Below, piece after piece: positions 25,468 through 34,929 of a stretch of 64,000 nt of DNA. This DNA comes from Bacteroides faecalis. GTDB lineage: Bacteria > Bacteroidota > Bacteroidia > Bacteroidales > Bacteroidaceae. The notes beneath the pieces were generated by a model, which did no database searches, was not told the origin of the DNA, and saw only the letters and a list, made by a program, of their open reading frames with translations. Position 1 is the first letter of the stretch; each line of letters begins with the position of its first letter. The stretch is from the NCBI RefSeq assembly GCF_003865075.1, contig NZ_BHWB01000019.1:1-64000 (forward strand), written 5' to 3'. The position numbers and the translations under genes were made by a program.

Positions 25468-26037
25468 TTGAAACAAGACTGGAAACCAGGAACAATGATT
25501 TATCCGTTGCCGGCTGTATTAGTTAGCTGCGGAAAAGAAGAAAGTGAATATAATATTATCACAGTAGCATGGACGGGCACTATTTGCACAAACCCGCCCA
25601 TGTGTTATATATCCGTACGTCCGGAACGTCATTCTTATGAGATTATTAAGAAAAATATGGAGTTTGTCATTAATCTGACGACGAAAGAGATAGCGTTTGC
25701 TACAGATTGGTGCGGAGTCCGTTCTGGAAAAGATTATCATAAGTTTGAAGAGACGAAACTGACTCCCGGTCCTTGCACAGTAGTTAATGCTCCGCTCATC
25801 GAAGAGTCTCCTCTTTGCATCGAATGCCGGGTAAAAGAAATCGTTTCACTCGGTTCGCACGATATGTTTATCGCTGATGTAGTAAATGTTCGTGCCGATG
25901 ATCGTAACTTGAATTCTAAAACAGGGAAATTGGAACTGGCAGAAGCAAATCCGTTGGTTTATGTACATGGAGGATATTATGATCTGGGCGAGAAAATAGG
26001 AAAGTTCGGATGGAGTGTGGAAAAGAAAAATAAATAA
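25468..26037 (+). CDS. Flavin reductase-like (FMN-binding split barrel) protein
   Basis: A 189-residue protein of the flavin reductase-like family, which binds FMN in a split beta barrel and reduces it or uses it as cofactor. Family stretches are LVSCGKEESEYNIITVAWTG, CYISVRPERHSYEIIKKNME and FVINLTTKEIAFATDWCGVR. TTG 25468 (reading KQDWKPGTMIYPLP) is the likely start: the family keeps the WKPGTMIYPLPA opening, whereas ATG 25495 would cut it. It follows pyrI by 35 nt on the same strand and may share its transcript. Partner and substrate are unknown. Confidence 0.85.
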   Translation: MKQDWKPGTMIYPLPAVLVSCGKEESEYNIITVAWTGTICTNPPMCYISVRPERHSYEIIKKNMEFVINLTTKEIAFATDWCGVRSGKDYHKFEETKLTPGPCTVVNAPLIEESPLCIECRVKEIVSLGSHDMFIADVVNVRADDRNLNSKTGKLELAEANPLVYVHGGYYDLGEKIGKFGWSVEKKNK

Positions 26038-26120
26038 AGTGTGGATGGATCGGTTTACGGTATTACTTTAAACCGTATATCAGAAAATCAATTTATTAAA
26101 AGTTTTAAAAATCACATAGG

Positions 26121-26858
26121 ATGGTTATACTGCGTAAAATACTGATTCTTTATCTGCTGACCGTAGCTTGTACGGCTTTCGGCAAGGATGGTAATACAGG
26201 TAACGTAGAACGTCCGAATACCAAAAAGATAAATTTCGGCATTAAGGCAGGATTCAACTCCACCATGTTCATGGTATCGGAACTGAAGATTAAAGATGTG
26301 ACCATTGATGAATTTCAAAATAATTATAAGATCGGATACTTCGGTTCGCTTTTTATGCGAATCAACATGAAGAAACATTTTATCCAACCGGAGGTATCGT
26401 ACAATGTTGGTAAATGCGAAATCATTTTTGATAAGCTCGGCTCGCAACATCCCGATATCGAACCTGATTATGCTTCAGTAGAATCCATTCTGCACAGTGT
26501 TGATTTTCCAATTCTCTATGGATATAATGTTGTAAAAAAAGGACCTTATGGTATGTCCATCTTTGCAGGCCCGAAAATACGTTACCTATGGGGAAAACAT
26601 AATGAAATCACCTTCAGCAACTTCGACCAGAAAGGTATTCATGAGAAACTACATCCGTTCAATGCCAGCGTAGTAGTTGGCGTGGGAGTCAATATATCCC
26701 GAATCTTTTTCGATTTCCGTTACGAGCAGGGGTTGAGAAATATATCAAAATCTATTACATACGATAATATCAATTCCGACGGTAGCACAGGAGTCAGTAC
26801 TATTATATTCAAACGACGGGACAGTGCACTCAGTTTTTCTCTCGGATTTATCCTATAA
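26121..26858 (+). CDS. PorT-family outer-membrane beta-barrel protein
   Basis: A 245-residue exported protein: signal peptide (ILRKILILYLLTVACTAFG), then alternating strands typical of the eight-stranded outer-membrane barrels annotated as PorT family: FGIKAGFNSTMF at the start, IQPEVSYNVGKCEI and ending SALSFSLGFIL with a C-terminal strand. It stands alone between the flavin reductase and glyA. PorT itself is linked to protein secretion in Porphyromonas, but many family members are uncharacterised, so only location and fold are claimed. Confidence 0.82.
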   Translation: MVILRKILILYLLTVACTAFGKDGNTGNVERPNTKKINFGIKAGFNSTMFMVSELKIKDVTIDEFQNNYKIGYFGSLFMRINMKKHFIQPEVSYNVGKCEIIFDKLGSQHPDIEPDYASVESILHSVDFPILYGYNVVKKGPYGMSIFAGPKIRYLWGKHNEITFSNFDQKGIHEKLHPFNASVVVGVGVNISRIFFDFRYEQGLRNISKSITYDNINSDGSTGVSTIIFKRRDSALSFSLGFIL

Positions 26859-27045
26859 TCAGACGGACATACTGAAAGTGGAGTCTTGTAGAGATTAACC
26901 AATTAAATCGAGCGACTTACTACATTCATTGAAACTGAATAATGTTAAGAACAAAGTCCCTGTTTAGTAATAAAAAGAAAGCACTCCTCTCATATCTATT
27001 ATCAATTTTCCATAATCTATTCCCTTAATTCTTCATTAATTATTT

Positions 27046-27075
27046 TTTGTTCTTTATTTATTTTCACTAACTTTG
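27046..27075 (+). promoter_or_regulatory. glyA promoter
   Basis: TTTG (27046-27049), 18 nt, TAACTTTG (27068-27075). Transcription would begin near 27082, leaving a leader of about 50 nt before ATG 27131. Confidence 0.72.
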
Positions 27076-27130
27076 TACGCTTAAATAAAGTATCTCGAAT
27101 TAGAATATTAAATCTTACTTATACAAAAGA

Positions 27131-28411
27131 ATGAAAAGAGACGACTTAATTTTCGACATTATCGAAAAAGAGCACCAACGTCAGCTGAAAGGTATCGAGC
27201 TGATCGCATCTGAAAACTTTGTAAGTGACCAGGTTATGCAAGCAATGGGTTCTTGCCTGACTAATAAGTATGCAGAAGGTTATCCCGGCAAACGCTACTA
27301 TGGAGGTTGTGAAGTTGTAGACCAAAGCGAGCAAATTGCCATCGACCGTTTGAAGGAAATCTTCGGCGCAGAATGGGCAAATGTACAACCTCACTCAGGT
27401 GCACAAGCTAACGCTGCCGTATTCTTGGCTGTGTTGAATCCGGGTGATAAATTCATGGGATTGAACCTGGCACATGGCGGTCACCTTTCTCACGGTTCTT
27501 TAGTGAACACTTCCGGTATCATCTACACTCCTTGCGAATACAACCTGAATCAGGAAACAGGACGTGTTAATTACGACCAAATGGAAGAAGTAGCTTTGCG
27601 CGAAAAACCGAAAATGATTATCGGTGGCGGCTCTGCTTACTCTCGCGAATGGGACTACAAACGTATGCGCGAAATCGCTGATAAAGTAGGCGCTATCCTA
27701 ATGGTCGACATGGCTCATCCTGCCGGACTGATTGCTGCCGGACTGCTTGAAAACCCGGTTAAATATGCACACATCGTCACTTCAACTACACATAAAACAC
27801 TCCGCGGACCTCGTGGTGGTGTCATCTTGATGGGTAAAGATTTCCCTAATCCATGGGGAAAGAAAACTCCGAAGGGTGAGATCAAAATGATGTCTCAATT
27901 ATTGGATTCTGCCGTATTTCCCGGTGTACAAGGCGGCCCGTTGGAACACGTTATTGCTGCAAAAGCAGTAGCATTTGGCGAAATCTTGCAACCTGAATAT
28001 AAGGAATACGCAAAACAAGTACAAAAGAATGCTGCTGTATTGGCACAAGCTTTGATCGACCGCGGTTTCACCATCGTTTCTGGTGGTACTGACAACCATT
28101 CCATGCTGGTAGACCTGCGTAGCAAATACCCGGACCTTACAGGAAAAGTTGCAGAAAAAGCATTAGTCTCTGCCGATATTACAGTAAACAAGAACATGGT
28201 TCCGTTTGACAGCCGTTCTGCTTTCCAGACTTCCGGTATCCGTTTAGGTACTCCTGCTATCACTACTCGTGGTGCAAAAGAAGACTTGATGTTGGAGATT
28301 GCTGAAATGATCGAAACTGTTCTGTCGAATGTAGAGCACGAAGAGGTTATCGCACAGGTACGTGCACGTGTCAATGAGACAATGAAGAAATATCCTCTAT
28401 TTAAGGATTAA
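27131..28411 (+). CDS. glyA: Serine hydroxymethyltransferase
   Basis: PLP enzyme that interconverts serine and glycine with tetrahydrofolate, the main source of one-carbon units. The 426 residues are family length. Visible are GIELIASENFVS, NKYAEGYPGKRYYGG, QPHSGAQANAAVF, VDMAHPAGLIAAGL and the PLP-lysine loop STTHKTLRGPRGG (Lys about 223). It has its own promoter and terminator and lies convergent to fhs, which feeds the same folate pool. Confidence 0.98.
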   Translation: MKRDDLIFDIIEKEHQRQLKGIELIASENFVSDQVMQAMGSCLTNKYAEGYPGKRYYGGCEVVDQSEQIAIDRLKEIFGAEWANVQPHSGAQANAAVFLAVLNPGDKFMGLNLAHGGHLSHGSLVNTSGIIYTPCEYNLNQETGRVNYDQMEEVALREKPKMIIGGGSAYSREWDYKRMREIADKVGAILMVDMAHPAGLIAAGLLENPVKYAHIVTSTTHKTLRGPRGGVILMGKDFPNPWGKKTPKGEIKMMSQLLDSAVFPGVQGGPLEHVIAAKAVAFGEILQPEYKEYAKQVQKNAAVLAQALIDRGFTIVSGGTDNHSMLVDLRSKYPDLTGKVAEKALVSADITVNKNMVPFDSRSAFQTSGIRLGTPAITTRGAKEDLMLEIAEMIETVLSNVEHEEVIAQVRARVNETMKKYPLFKD

Positions 28412-28459
28412 AATATATTTTGGAAAACTCCGGAAACGTCCGGAAGTTCATAGGATGAA

Positions 28460-28500
28460 ATGGTCTGCCCTTCGTGAGAAGTGCAGACCATGTTTTTTTA
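28460..28500 (+). terminator. glyA terminator
   Basis: ATGGTCTGC (28460-28468) pairs with GCAGACCAT (28483-28491), followed by GTTTTTTTA. It starts about 50 nt after the glyA stop. Confidence 0.9.
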
Positions 28501-28620
28501 TAATTTAACACTTAGGAAATAAACTATTTAGTGCCGTTTTACGTTTTTTCTTCTACAACACGCAAAATAGAAGGTGTGTCAAAATAGTAAGTCATAACAC
28601 ACCGGACTCTATATACAACC

Positions 28621-28663
28621 ATCCCCGTCTTCCCAAGTTGAAAAAAAATGGAAAGACGGGGAT
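28621..28663 (-). terminator. fhs terminator (bidirectional)
   Basis: ATCCCCGTCTTCC (28621-28633) pairs with GGAAAGACGGGGAT (28650-28663), with one bulged base, around a loop rich in A. Read on the minus strand, the run of A supplies T inside the loop; the tail is AT-rich. It lies between glyA and fhs, about 75 nt after the fhs stop. Confidence 0.72.
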
Positions 28664-28737
28664 TTAATCGTATAACCTATTTAGAAAGGCATTTATATTA
28701 CTAATCGGACTTTCTTTGTATTTGCTTACTCCGACTT

Positions 28738-30405
28738 TTAGCTCAATCCTTCAATATTACCATCTACAATATCAATATGCAGTGCTTGCGGCTCTTTAGG
28801 CAATCCCGGCATACGGAGTATTTCTCCGGCAATGGCAACAATCATTTCTGCTCCATTATTAATGACGATGTCTTTGATATGGAACTCAAAATTATTTACT
28901 GCCCCATAAATTTTCGGATCGGCAGAAAATGAATATTGTGTTTTGGCAATACAAACCGGATAATGAGAGATTCCCATTTTCTCTATTAACTTAATGCGAC
29001 TACGGGCAATGCTGCTATAAGTGATGACACTTGCTCCATAAATATTAGTAGCCACTTTCTCTATCTTTTGCTGGACGGTATCTTCTTCTTTGTAGGTGAA
29101 ACGCAAAGGTTCGGAAGGGTTATTTTCAATCATATCTACTACGAGACGAGCCATATCTACAGCGCCCTCTCCTCCTTCGGTAAAAGCGTTGTTGATAGCA
29201 AAGCCCACACCCAACTGTTCGCAATGCTCACGTAGCATTTCCATTTCTTCATCCGTATCGCTGGCAAACTTATTGAATGCTACGATAATGGTCTGACCAA
29301 ACGAACGAAGGTTACGAATATGTTTATCCAGATTGCGCAATCCTTCTTTCAATCCTTCCAAATTGGGTTCTTTAATGCGATCAAGACTGACACCACCATG
29401 CATTTTCAAACCTTGTGCAGTAGCAACAATTACTGTCAGCTTAGGTTGGAGTCCGCTTTTGCGACACTTGATATTATAAAACTTTTCTGCACCCAGATCA
29501 GCACCGAATCCGGCTTCTGTAATCACATAATTGCCAAATGTCATCGCCAGTTTGGTAGCCAAAATAGAGTTGCAACCATGAGCAATATTGGCAAATGGAC
29601 CACCATGTACGAATGCAGCAGTTCCTTCGGTAGTCTGTACCAGATTGGGATGGATAGCATCTTTCAGTAAGACGGTGATAGCTCCTGCCACTCCTAAATC
29701 TTTCACAGTAAATGGTTCGTCATCATAAGTGAATCCCAACAGGATATTTTCAATACGGCGACGTAAATCTTCTACATCTTTTGACAGGCAAAGTATCGCC
29801 ATTATTTCCGAAGCCGGAGTGATATCGAATCCGGATTCCTGCGTAATACCGTTTGACTTCGGTCCCAGACCGACTACAATACTGCGCAAAGAACGGTCAT
29901 TCACATCCAATACCCGCCGCCAGAGAATTTCTTTTAGTCCGAAGCCTTTCGACTGATTCTGGTAAAGGTAATTGTCCAATAAAGCAGAGATCATATTATG
30001 AGCGGAAGTGACTGCATGAAAGTCTCCCGTAAAATGCAGATTAATCTTTTCCATCGGAAGTACTTGGGCATATCCGCCTCCGGCAGCTCCTCCTTTCATT
30101 CCGAAACAAGGCCCAAGCGATGGCTCGCGCAAAGCAACAATTGCTTTCTTACCAATTTTGTTTAGTCCCAAGGCAAGGCCGATAGAAACTGTAGTTTTAC
30201 CAATACCCGCTTTTGTAGCAGTGATAGCAGTCACCAGGATAAGATTGCTTTTCTTTATCTTTTCTTCGTCAATCTGTTGTTCGGGAATCTTCGCTATGTA
30301 ACGACCGTAGTTTTCTACTTCGTCACGAGGAATTCCAATATCCTCGGCAACCTGCTTTATCTTCTTCAACTCGATACTGCGAGCTATTTCTATGTCTGAT
30401 TTCAT
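28738..30405 (-). CDS. fhs: Formate--tetrahydrofolate ligase
   Basis: ATP-dependent enzyme making 10-formyl-tetrahydrofolate from formate, supplying purine synthesis. The 555 residues are full length. The P-loop region is AITATKAGIGKTTVSIGLALGL (about 55-76). Other family stretches are LREPSLGPCFGMKGGAAGGG, HFTGDFHAVTSAHN and VHGGPFANIAHGCNS. A TACTTTTG box on the minus strand (30445-30438) is a plausible promoter. Together with convergent glyA it forms a one-carbon neighbourhood. Confidence 0.97.
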   Translation of the reverse strand: MKSDIEIARSIELKKIKQVAEDIGIPRDEVENYGRYIAKIPEQQIDEEKIKKSNLILVTAITATKAGIGKTTVSIGLALGLNKIGKKAIVALREPSLGPCFGMKGGAAGGGYAQVLPMEKINLHFTGDFHAVTSAHNMISALLDNYLYQNQSKGFGLKEILWRRVLDVNDRSLRSIVVGLGPKSNGITQESGFDITPASEIMAILCLSKDVEDLRRRIENILLGFTYDDEPFTVKDLGVAGAITVLLKDAIHPNLVQTTEGTAAFVHGGPFANIAHGCNSILATKLAMTFGNYVITEAGFGADLGAEKFYNIKCRKSGLQPKLTVIVATAQGLKMHGGVSLDRIKEPNLEGLKEGLRNLDKHIRNLRSFGQTIIVAFNKFASDTDEEMEMLREHCEQLGVGFAINNAFTEGGEGAVDMARLVVDMIENNPSEPLRFTYKEEDTVQQKIEKVATNIYGASVITYSSIARSRIKLIEKMGISHYPVCIAKTQYSFSADPKIYGAVNNFEFHIKDIVINNGAEMIVAIAGEILRMPGLPKEPQALHIDIVDGNIEGLS

Positions 30406-30640
30406 ACAGAATATGATTAGTTTTATTTTTGAATTGACAAAAGTATAACAAAAAAGCGAAATTGAGAAATTTAGAAGTTATTCTCCTGCGCGTTCATTTT
30501 ATAAGGTACTTGTTAAGCCAAAAACAACATTTCCGAAAGAATATTAGGAAAGAATCTTTTAATATTATCTCGTTTATCAGATAAAATCAGTACTTTTACC
30601 GACGTACAAAAAACACAATAACACATCATTTCGACCAACC

Positions 30641-31813
30641 ATGAATCAACCGTTGACAAAGACACCTCGCATTGAAGTAGTAGACGCCTTACGCGGATTT
30701 GCTGTAATGGCAATTATTTTAGTACATAATCTGGAACATTTCATCTTTCCGGTCTATCCGGAGCATTCACCCGAATGGCTCAATATATTGAATCAGGGAG
30801 TTTTTCATGGATTCTTTGCTTTGTTTGCAGGGAAAGCTTACGCTATTTTTGCTTTATTATTCGGCTTTACATTTTATATCCAAAGTAATAATCAGAAAAA
30901 ACAAGGAAAGGATTTTGGATACCGTTTCTTATGGAGACTGATTCTGTTGGCAGGTTTTGCTACGCTAAATGCTGCATTTTTTCCGGCAGGAGACGTTCTA
31001 TTATTGTTCGTTGTAGTCGGAATTGTTCTGTTCCTTACACGTAATTGGAGCGATAAAATGATTTTTTTTGCTGCTATCTTTTTTCTGATTCAGCCGATAG
31101 AGTGGTATCATTACATTGCCAACCTGATCAACCCGGCACATCAGTTACCGGATTTGAGTGTAGGTGCTATGTACAATGAGGTGGCCGAAATCACGAAGAC
31201 AGGAAATTTCTGGGATTTCATCTGTTGTAACGTTACGCTGGGACAGAAAGCTAGCTTTTTATGGGCAGTAAATGCCGGTCGTTTTATGCAAACAGCCGGA
31301 TTATTCTTATTAGGATTCTATATTGGAAGGAAACAATTGTTTGTTACGACGGAAAGGAATCTCCGCTTCTGGACGAAGGCTCTGATAATCGGTGCTATTT
31401 CTTTTGCTCCTTTATATACTTTGAAAGAAGTGATTATGCAGAACGATGCAATCATTAAGCAAACAGTGGGTACTGCATTTGATATGTGGCAGAAGTTAGC
31501 GTTTACCTTCGTATTAGTCTCTTCTTTCGTTCTTCTCTATCAGAGGGAAGCTTTCAGTAAAAAAGTTTCCGGATTGCGTTTTTATGGCAAAATGAGTCTT
31601 ACCAATTATATTTCTCAATCAATCATAGGAACTATTATCTATTTCCCATTCGGCTTATATCTTGCTCCTCATTGCGGGTATACGATTAGTTTACTCATCG
31701 GATTCTTTATATTTATCCTTCAGGTGCAATTCTGCAAATGGTGGTTGAAGAAGCATAAACAAGGTCCGTTGGAGTCTATTTGGCACAAGTGGACTTGGAT
31801 GGGAAGGAAGTAG
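30641..31813 (+). CDS. DUF418-type multi-span membrane protein
   Basis: A 390-residue inner-membrane protein with about 9-10 hydrophobic segments. It opens with the family signature RIEVVDALRGFAVMAIILVH, and the C-terminal third (RFYGKMSLTNYISQSIIGTI, then IYFPFGLYLAPHCGYTISL) is the DUF418 domain. Related proteins are called YeiB-like. They resemble acyltransferase-3 proteins in opening (DALRGFA) and topology, but no reaction is established. It stands alone with no operon partner visible. Confidence 0.87.
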   Translation: MNQPLTKTPRIEVVDALRGFAVMAIILVHNLEHFIFPVYPEHSPEWLNILNQGVFHGFFALFAGKAYAIFALLFGFTFYIQSNNQKKQGKDFGYRFLWRLILLAGFATLNAAFFPAGDVLLLFVVVGIVLFLTRNWSDKMIFFAAIFFLIQPIEWYHYIANLINPAHQLPDLSVGAMYNEVAEITKTGNFWDFICCNVTLGQKASFLWAVNAGRFMQTAGLFLLGFYIGRKQLFVTTERNLRFWTKALIIGAISFAPLYTLKEVIMQNDAIIKQTVGTAFDMWQKLAFTFVLVSSFVLLYQREAFSKKVSGLRFYGKMSLTNYISQSIIGTIIYFPFGLYLAPHCGYTISLLIGFFIFILQVQFCKWWLKKHKQGPLESIWHKWTWMGRK

Positions 31814-31899
31814 ATAACAAATCCTAATTTTCTGCTTTTGTCACATATGTTACAGTTTTAAACTGCGCCTCCGATGTATCTTTGCAGAAAAAATAGATT

Positions 31900-32133
31900 A
31901 TGGAACAGTTACATGCACATGAAGTCCTTCAGATGATGGAAGGAAATAGTTATTCAGAATCATCTTTAAAAGAAGCAATCATTCATAAGTTTGGTGAAGA
32001 ACAACATTTCTACACTTGTTCGGCAACTGATATGGATATTGATGAATTGATAGTATTTCTCAAAAAGAAAGGTAAGTTCATGCCTACAGATGATGGATTC
32101 ACAGTAGATATCACAAAGGTTTGTAGTCATTGA
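31900..32133 (+). CDS. YecH-like metal-binding protein
   Basis: A 77-residue cytoplasmic protein of the YecH family. The conserved HAHEVLQMMEGNSYSESSLK opening, FGEEQHFYTCSATDMD centre, LKKKGKF and the closing Cys-His (KVCSH) supply His and Cys ligands. A TATCTTTG box at 31877-31884 gives a leader of only about 10 nt. The family is annotated as metal-binding on the basis of these residues; the physiological metal and role are unknown. Confidence 0.85.
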   Translation: MEQLHAHEVLQMMEGNSYSESSLKEAIIHKFGEEQHFYTCSATDMDIDELIVFLKKKGKFMPTDDGFTVDITKVCSH

Positions 32134-32254
32134 TTCAGAGGTTTGACAGGTAGGAGTATCTTGACGTACAAGAGTGTCTTATCATCCTAAGTTTATCGAA
32201 GGATTTCTTCTTGTAATAAAGAAGAGATTCTTCCTTACTACGATCGGCTACACT

Positions 32255-32788
32255 TTATAACGCACTTCCTGTTGTAGGTACAAAGAATTTCTCCATATTG
32301 ACCTGCTCTAATTTAAGCAAACCTATCTTTTTTGCTATCCCTCCGGCATATCCCGTTAAGCTGCCATTGCATCCAACAATTCTGTGACAAGGTATAATAA
32401 TACTAATAGGATTATGTCCCACTGCACCTCCAACAGCTTGTGAAGACATATTTTGTACGCCTTTTTGGCGGGCAATTTCGTCCGCTATATCTTTGTATGT
32501 TATCACTTCCCCATAAGGAATCTTCCTCAATATCTCCCATACCGCAAGGCGAAAGGGCGTCCCCTCCAAATGCAACGAAGGTGTAAAATCAGGATTTCGA
32601 CCACTAAAATAGCAATCTAACCACTCCTTAGTTTGTTCGAATATAGGTAATGACTTCTCTTCATTCTCTTCCGATAATGTAGCAGCGAAGTATTTCTGCC
32701 CGTCAAACCACAAACCTGTGAGACAATCACCGTTGCCGGCAAGTGTTATTCCTCCGATAGGAGATTGATATTTATAAATATATTGCAT
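32255..32788 (-). CDS. Methylated-DNA--[protein]-cysteine S-methyltransferase
   Basis: DNA repair protein that takes alkyl groups from O6-alkylguanine onto its own Cys and is then spent. The 177-residue chain has IPYGEVITYKDIADEIAR (helix-turn-helix part), then the active-site box IIIPCHRIVGCNGSLTGYAG (acceptor Cys about 136). Start 32788 (MQYIYKYQS) is chosen over 32818 because the promoter TTTG-N19-TATCTTTG (32848-32818 on the minus strand) overlaps the latter. Confidence 0.93.
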   Translation of the reverse strand: MQYIYKYQSPIGGITLAGNGDCLTGLWFDGQKYFAATLSEENEEKSLPIFEQTKEWLDCYFSGRNPDFTPSLHLEGTPFRLAVWEILRKIPYGEVITYKDIADEIARQKGVQNMSSQAVGGAVGHNPISIIIPCHRIVGCNGSLTGYAGGIAKKIGLLKLEQVNMEKFFVPTTGSAL

Positions 32789-32817
32789 AGCTTTTACTTT
32801 AATATGATGATGTTTCA

Positions 32818-32848
32818 CAAAGATAACGATCTTTCTTTAATAGACAAA
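32818..32848 (-). promoter_or_regulatory. Promoter of the methyltransferase gene
   Basis: On the minus strand, TTTG (32848-32845), 19 nt, TATCTTTG (32825-32818): a full consensus match. It sets the gene start at 32788. Confidence 0.78.
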
Positions 32849-32952
32849 TGCCGAGATTCAAATACTATCTTCACACAAAAATCCGCTTCAAATTACAAAC
32901 ACTTTTTATTAAATAATGTTGTTACTAGCATAACCTAAACAAGAACATCATT

Positions 32953-34647
32953 ATGGAATGGATTATTAATCAACTGAGGGTACACCCCGAGCTTGCCATC
33001 TTTCTCACTCTTTTCGCCGGATTCTGGCTTGGTAAGCTGAAAATAGGGAAATTTTCATTAGGAACAGTTACCAGCGTCTTGCTGGTTGGAGTATTGGTAG
33101 GACAGCTAAATATTACCGTAGACGGTCCGATGAAGGCTGTATTCTTTCTACTCTTTTTATTTGCCGTAGGCTATAAAGTAGGTCCACAGTTCTTTCGAGG
33201 ATTGAAAAAAGATGGTTTGCCACAGGTCGGATTTGCCGTCCTGATGTGTATTGTCAGCCTCGTAGCTCCATGGATACTTGCTAAAATCATGGGATATAAC
33301 ATAGGTGAAGCTGCCGGATTACTTGCCGGCTCGCAGACAATCTCAGCCGTTATCGGTGTGGCAGAAGACACTATTAATCAGTTGGGTATCAGTGATGCAC
33401 AGAAAGCAAACTATATCAATGCGATCCCGGTAGCTTATGCTGTTACTTATATTTTCGGAACAGCAGGTTCCGCATGGCTTCTTGCTTCCATCGGTCCTAA
33501 AATGTTAGGAGGACTGGAGAAAGTAAAAGCCGATTGCAGGGAACTTGAAGCAAAAATGGGAAGCTCCGAAGAAAATGAACCCGGCTTCTCTCCCGCCCTT
33601 CGTCCGGTTGTATTTCGTGCTTATAAGATTACGAATGAATGGTTTGCCAAAGGAAAAACAGTTAAGGAACTTGAAGACTACTTTTCTCGGAATGATAAAC
33701 GCTTATTCGTAGAGCGTGTTCGTCAGAATGGAGTTGTAAAAGAAGAAAATCCAACTCTTCTGCTCCAGCCCAATGACGAAATCGTATTGAGCGGACGACG
33801 CGAGTTCGTGATCGGTGAAGAAGACTGGATAGGTCCTGAAGTTATTGATGCACAACTGCTGGACTTCCCGGCTGAGACTCTCCCCGTCATGGTGACTCAA
33901 CATACCTTTGCAGGGGAAAACATCGCTACTATCCGCGCACAAAAATTCATGCATGGGGTAAGTATCCGCAATATCAAACGGGCAGGTATCAATGTCCCTG
34001 TACTCTCAAAAACAGTGGTCGATTCAGGCGATATCCTTGAACTAACCGGACTACCGCACGAAGTGGAAACCGCAGCCAAACACATGGGATATGTTGATCG
34101 TCCTACGAATCAGACAGATATGATCTTCGTCGGATTGGGTATCTTAATTGGTGGCCTGATCGGTGCGCTTACCATACATTTGGGTGGAGTGCCTATCGGC
34201 TTATCCACTAGTGGAGGTGCGCTGATTGCCGGTCTCGTTTTCGGTTGGCTACGCAGCAAACATCCTACTTTTGGTGGAATTCCCGAACCTTCCTTATGGG
34301 TACTGAATAATGTCGGATTGAATATGTTTATTGCTGTAGTCGGTATTGCCGCGGGTCCCAGTTTCGTAACGGGATTCAAAGAAGTAGGCTTTAGTCTATT
34401 TATTGTCGGAGCGCTTGCCACCGCTATCCCTCTGATCTGCGGATTGCTGATGGCCAGATACTTATTCAAATTCCATCCGGCTTTGGCATTAGGATGTACT
34501 GCCGGTGCACGTACCACTACAGCAGCATTAGGAGCTATTCAGGACGCTGTGGAAAGTGATACTCCGGCTTTGGGCTACACTGTCACTTATGCCGTTGGTA
34601 ACACACTGCTCATTATCTGGGGAGTCGTTATCGTATTGCTCATGTGA
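32953..34647 (+). CDS. aspT: Aspartate:alanine exchanger (AspT family)
   Basis: A 564-residue inner-membrane antiporter. Two sets of membrane helices (about 10-180 and 390-564) flank a cytoplasmic part with two TrkA-C/RCK-C-like domains (about 210-370), the layout of the AAEx/AspT family. The duplicated helical motifs are AAGLLAGSQTISAVIGVAED and ALALGCTAGARTTTAALGAI. It is directly upstream of aspartate 4-decarboxylase. In Tetragenococcus the pair imports aspartate, decarboxylates it to alanine with proton consumption, and exports alanine, making proton-motive force; the same cycle is inferred here. Confidence 0.93.
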   Translation: MEWIINQLRVHPELAIFLTLFAGFWLGKLKIGKFSLGTVTSVLLVGVLVGQLNITVDGPMKAVFFLLFLFAVGYKVGPQFFRGLKKDGLPQVGFAVLMCIVSLVAPWILAKIMGYNIGEAAGLLAGSQTISAVIGVAEDTINQLGISDAQKANYINAIPVAYAVTYIFGTAGSAWLLASIGPKMLGGLEKVKADCRELEAKMGSSEENEPGFSPALRPVVFRAYKITNEWFAKGKTVKELEDYFSRNDKRLFVERVRQNGVVKEENPTLLLQPNDEIVLSGRREFVIGEEDWIGPEVIDAQLLDFPAETLPVMVTQHTFAGENIATIRAQKFMHGVSIRNIKRAGINVPVLSKTVVDSGDILELTGLPHEVETAAKHMGYVDRPTNQTDMIFVGLGILIGGLIGALTIHLGGVPIGLSTSGGALIAGLVFGWLRSKHPTFGGIPEPSLWVLNNVGLNMFIAVVGIAAGPSFVTGFKEVGFSLFIVGALATAIPLICGLLMARYLFKFHPALALGCTAGARTTTAALGAIQDAVESDTPALGYTVTYAVGNTLLIIWGVVIVLLM

Positions 34648-34851
34648 CATGTCCGTCAATATTCACAGTGAGTCGAAAAAACTTAATGATAAATTAGATT
34701 TATGACTGCTTTGCCATTACCGACTTAAACACAAGGTCTTAGCCTACCAGATATATCCTATGAGCTAAATAATTTATGCTAATAGCTTATTAAATTATCC
34801 TCATAGTTAATTTATCCCAACAAACTAACATCTCTAAAAAATAGAAACATT

Positions 34852-34929
34852 ATGGAAAAGAAAACCACTGGTAAAGCAATAACCAAAAGCTTTGCAAAAA
34901 AATGGAAACCATCAGCCCCTTCGAACTGA
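34852..34929 (+). other. Short out-of-frame leader before aspD (25 codons)
   Basis: ATG 34852 starts MEKKTTGKAITKSFAKK and then, after a run of seven A (34896-34902), reads WKPSAPSN and stops at 34929. The aspD frame starts inside the same A run (ATG 34902). One extra A would fuse both frames into a natural-looking N-terminus, MEKKTTGKAITKSFAKKMET. This is either a recent one-base deletion, a slippage site or a sequencing error. Confidence 0.55.
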
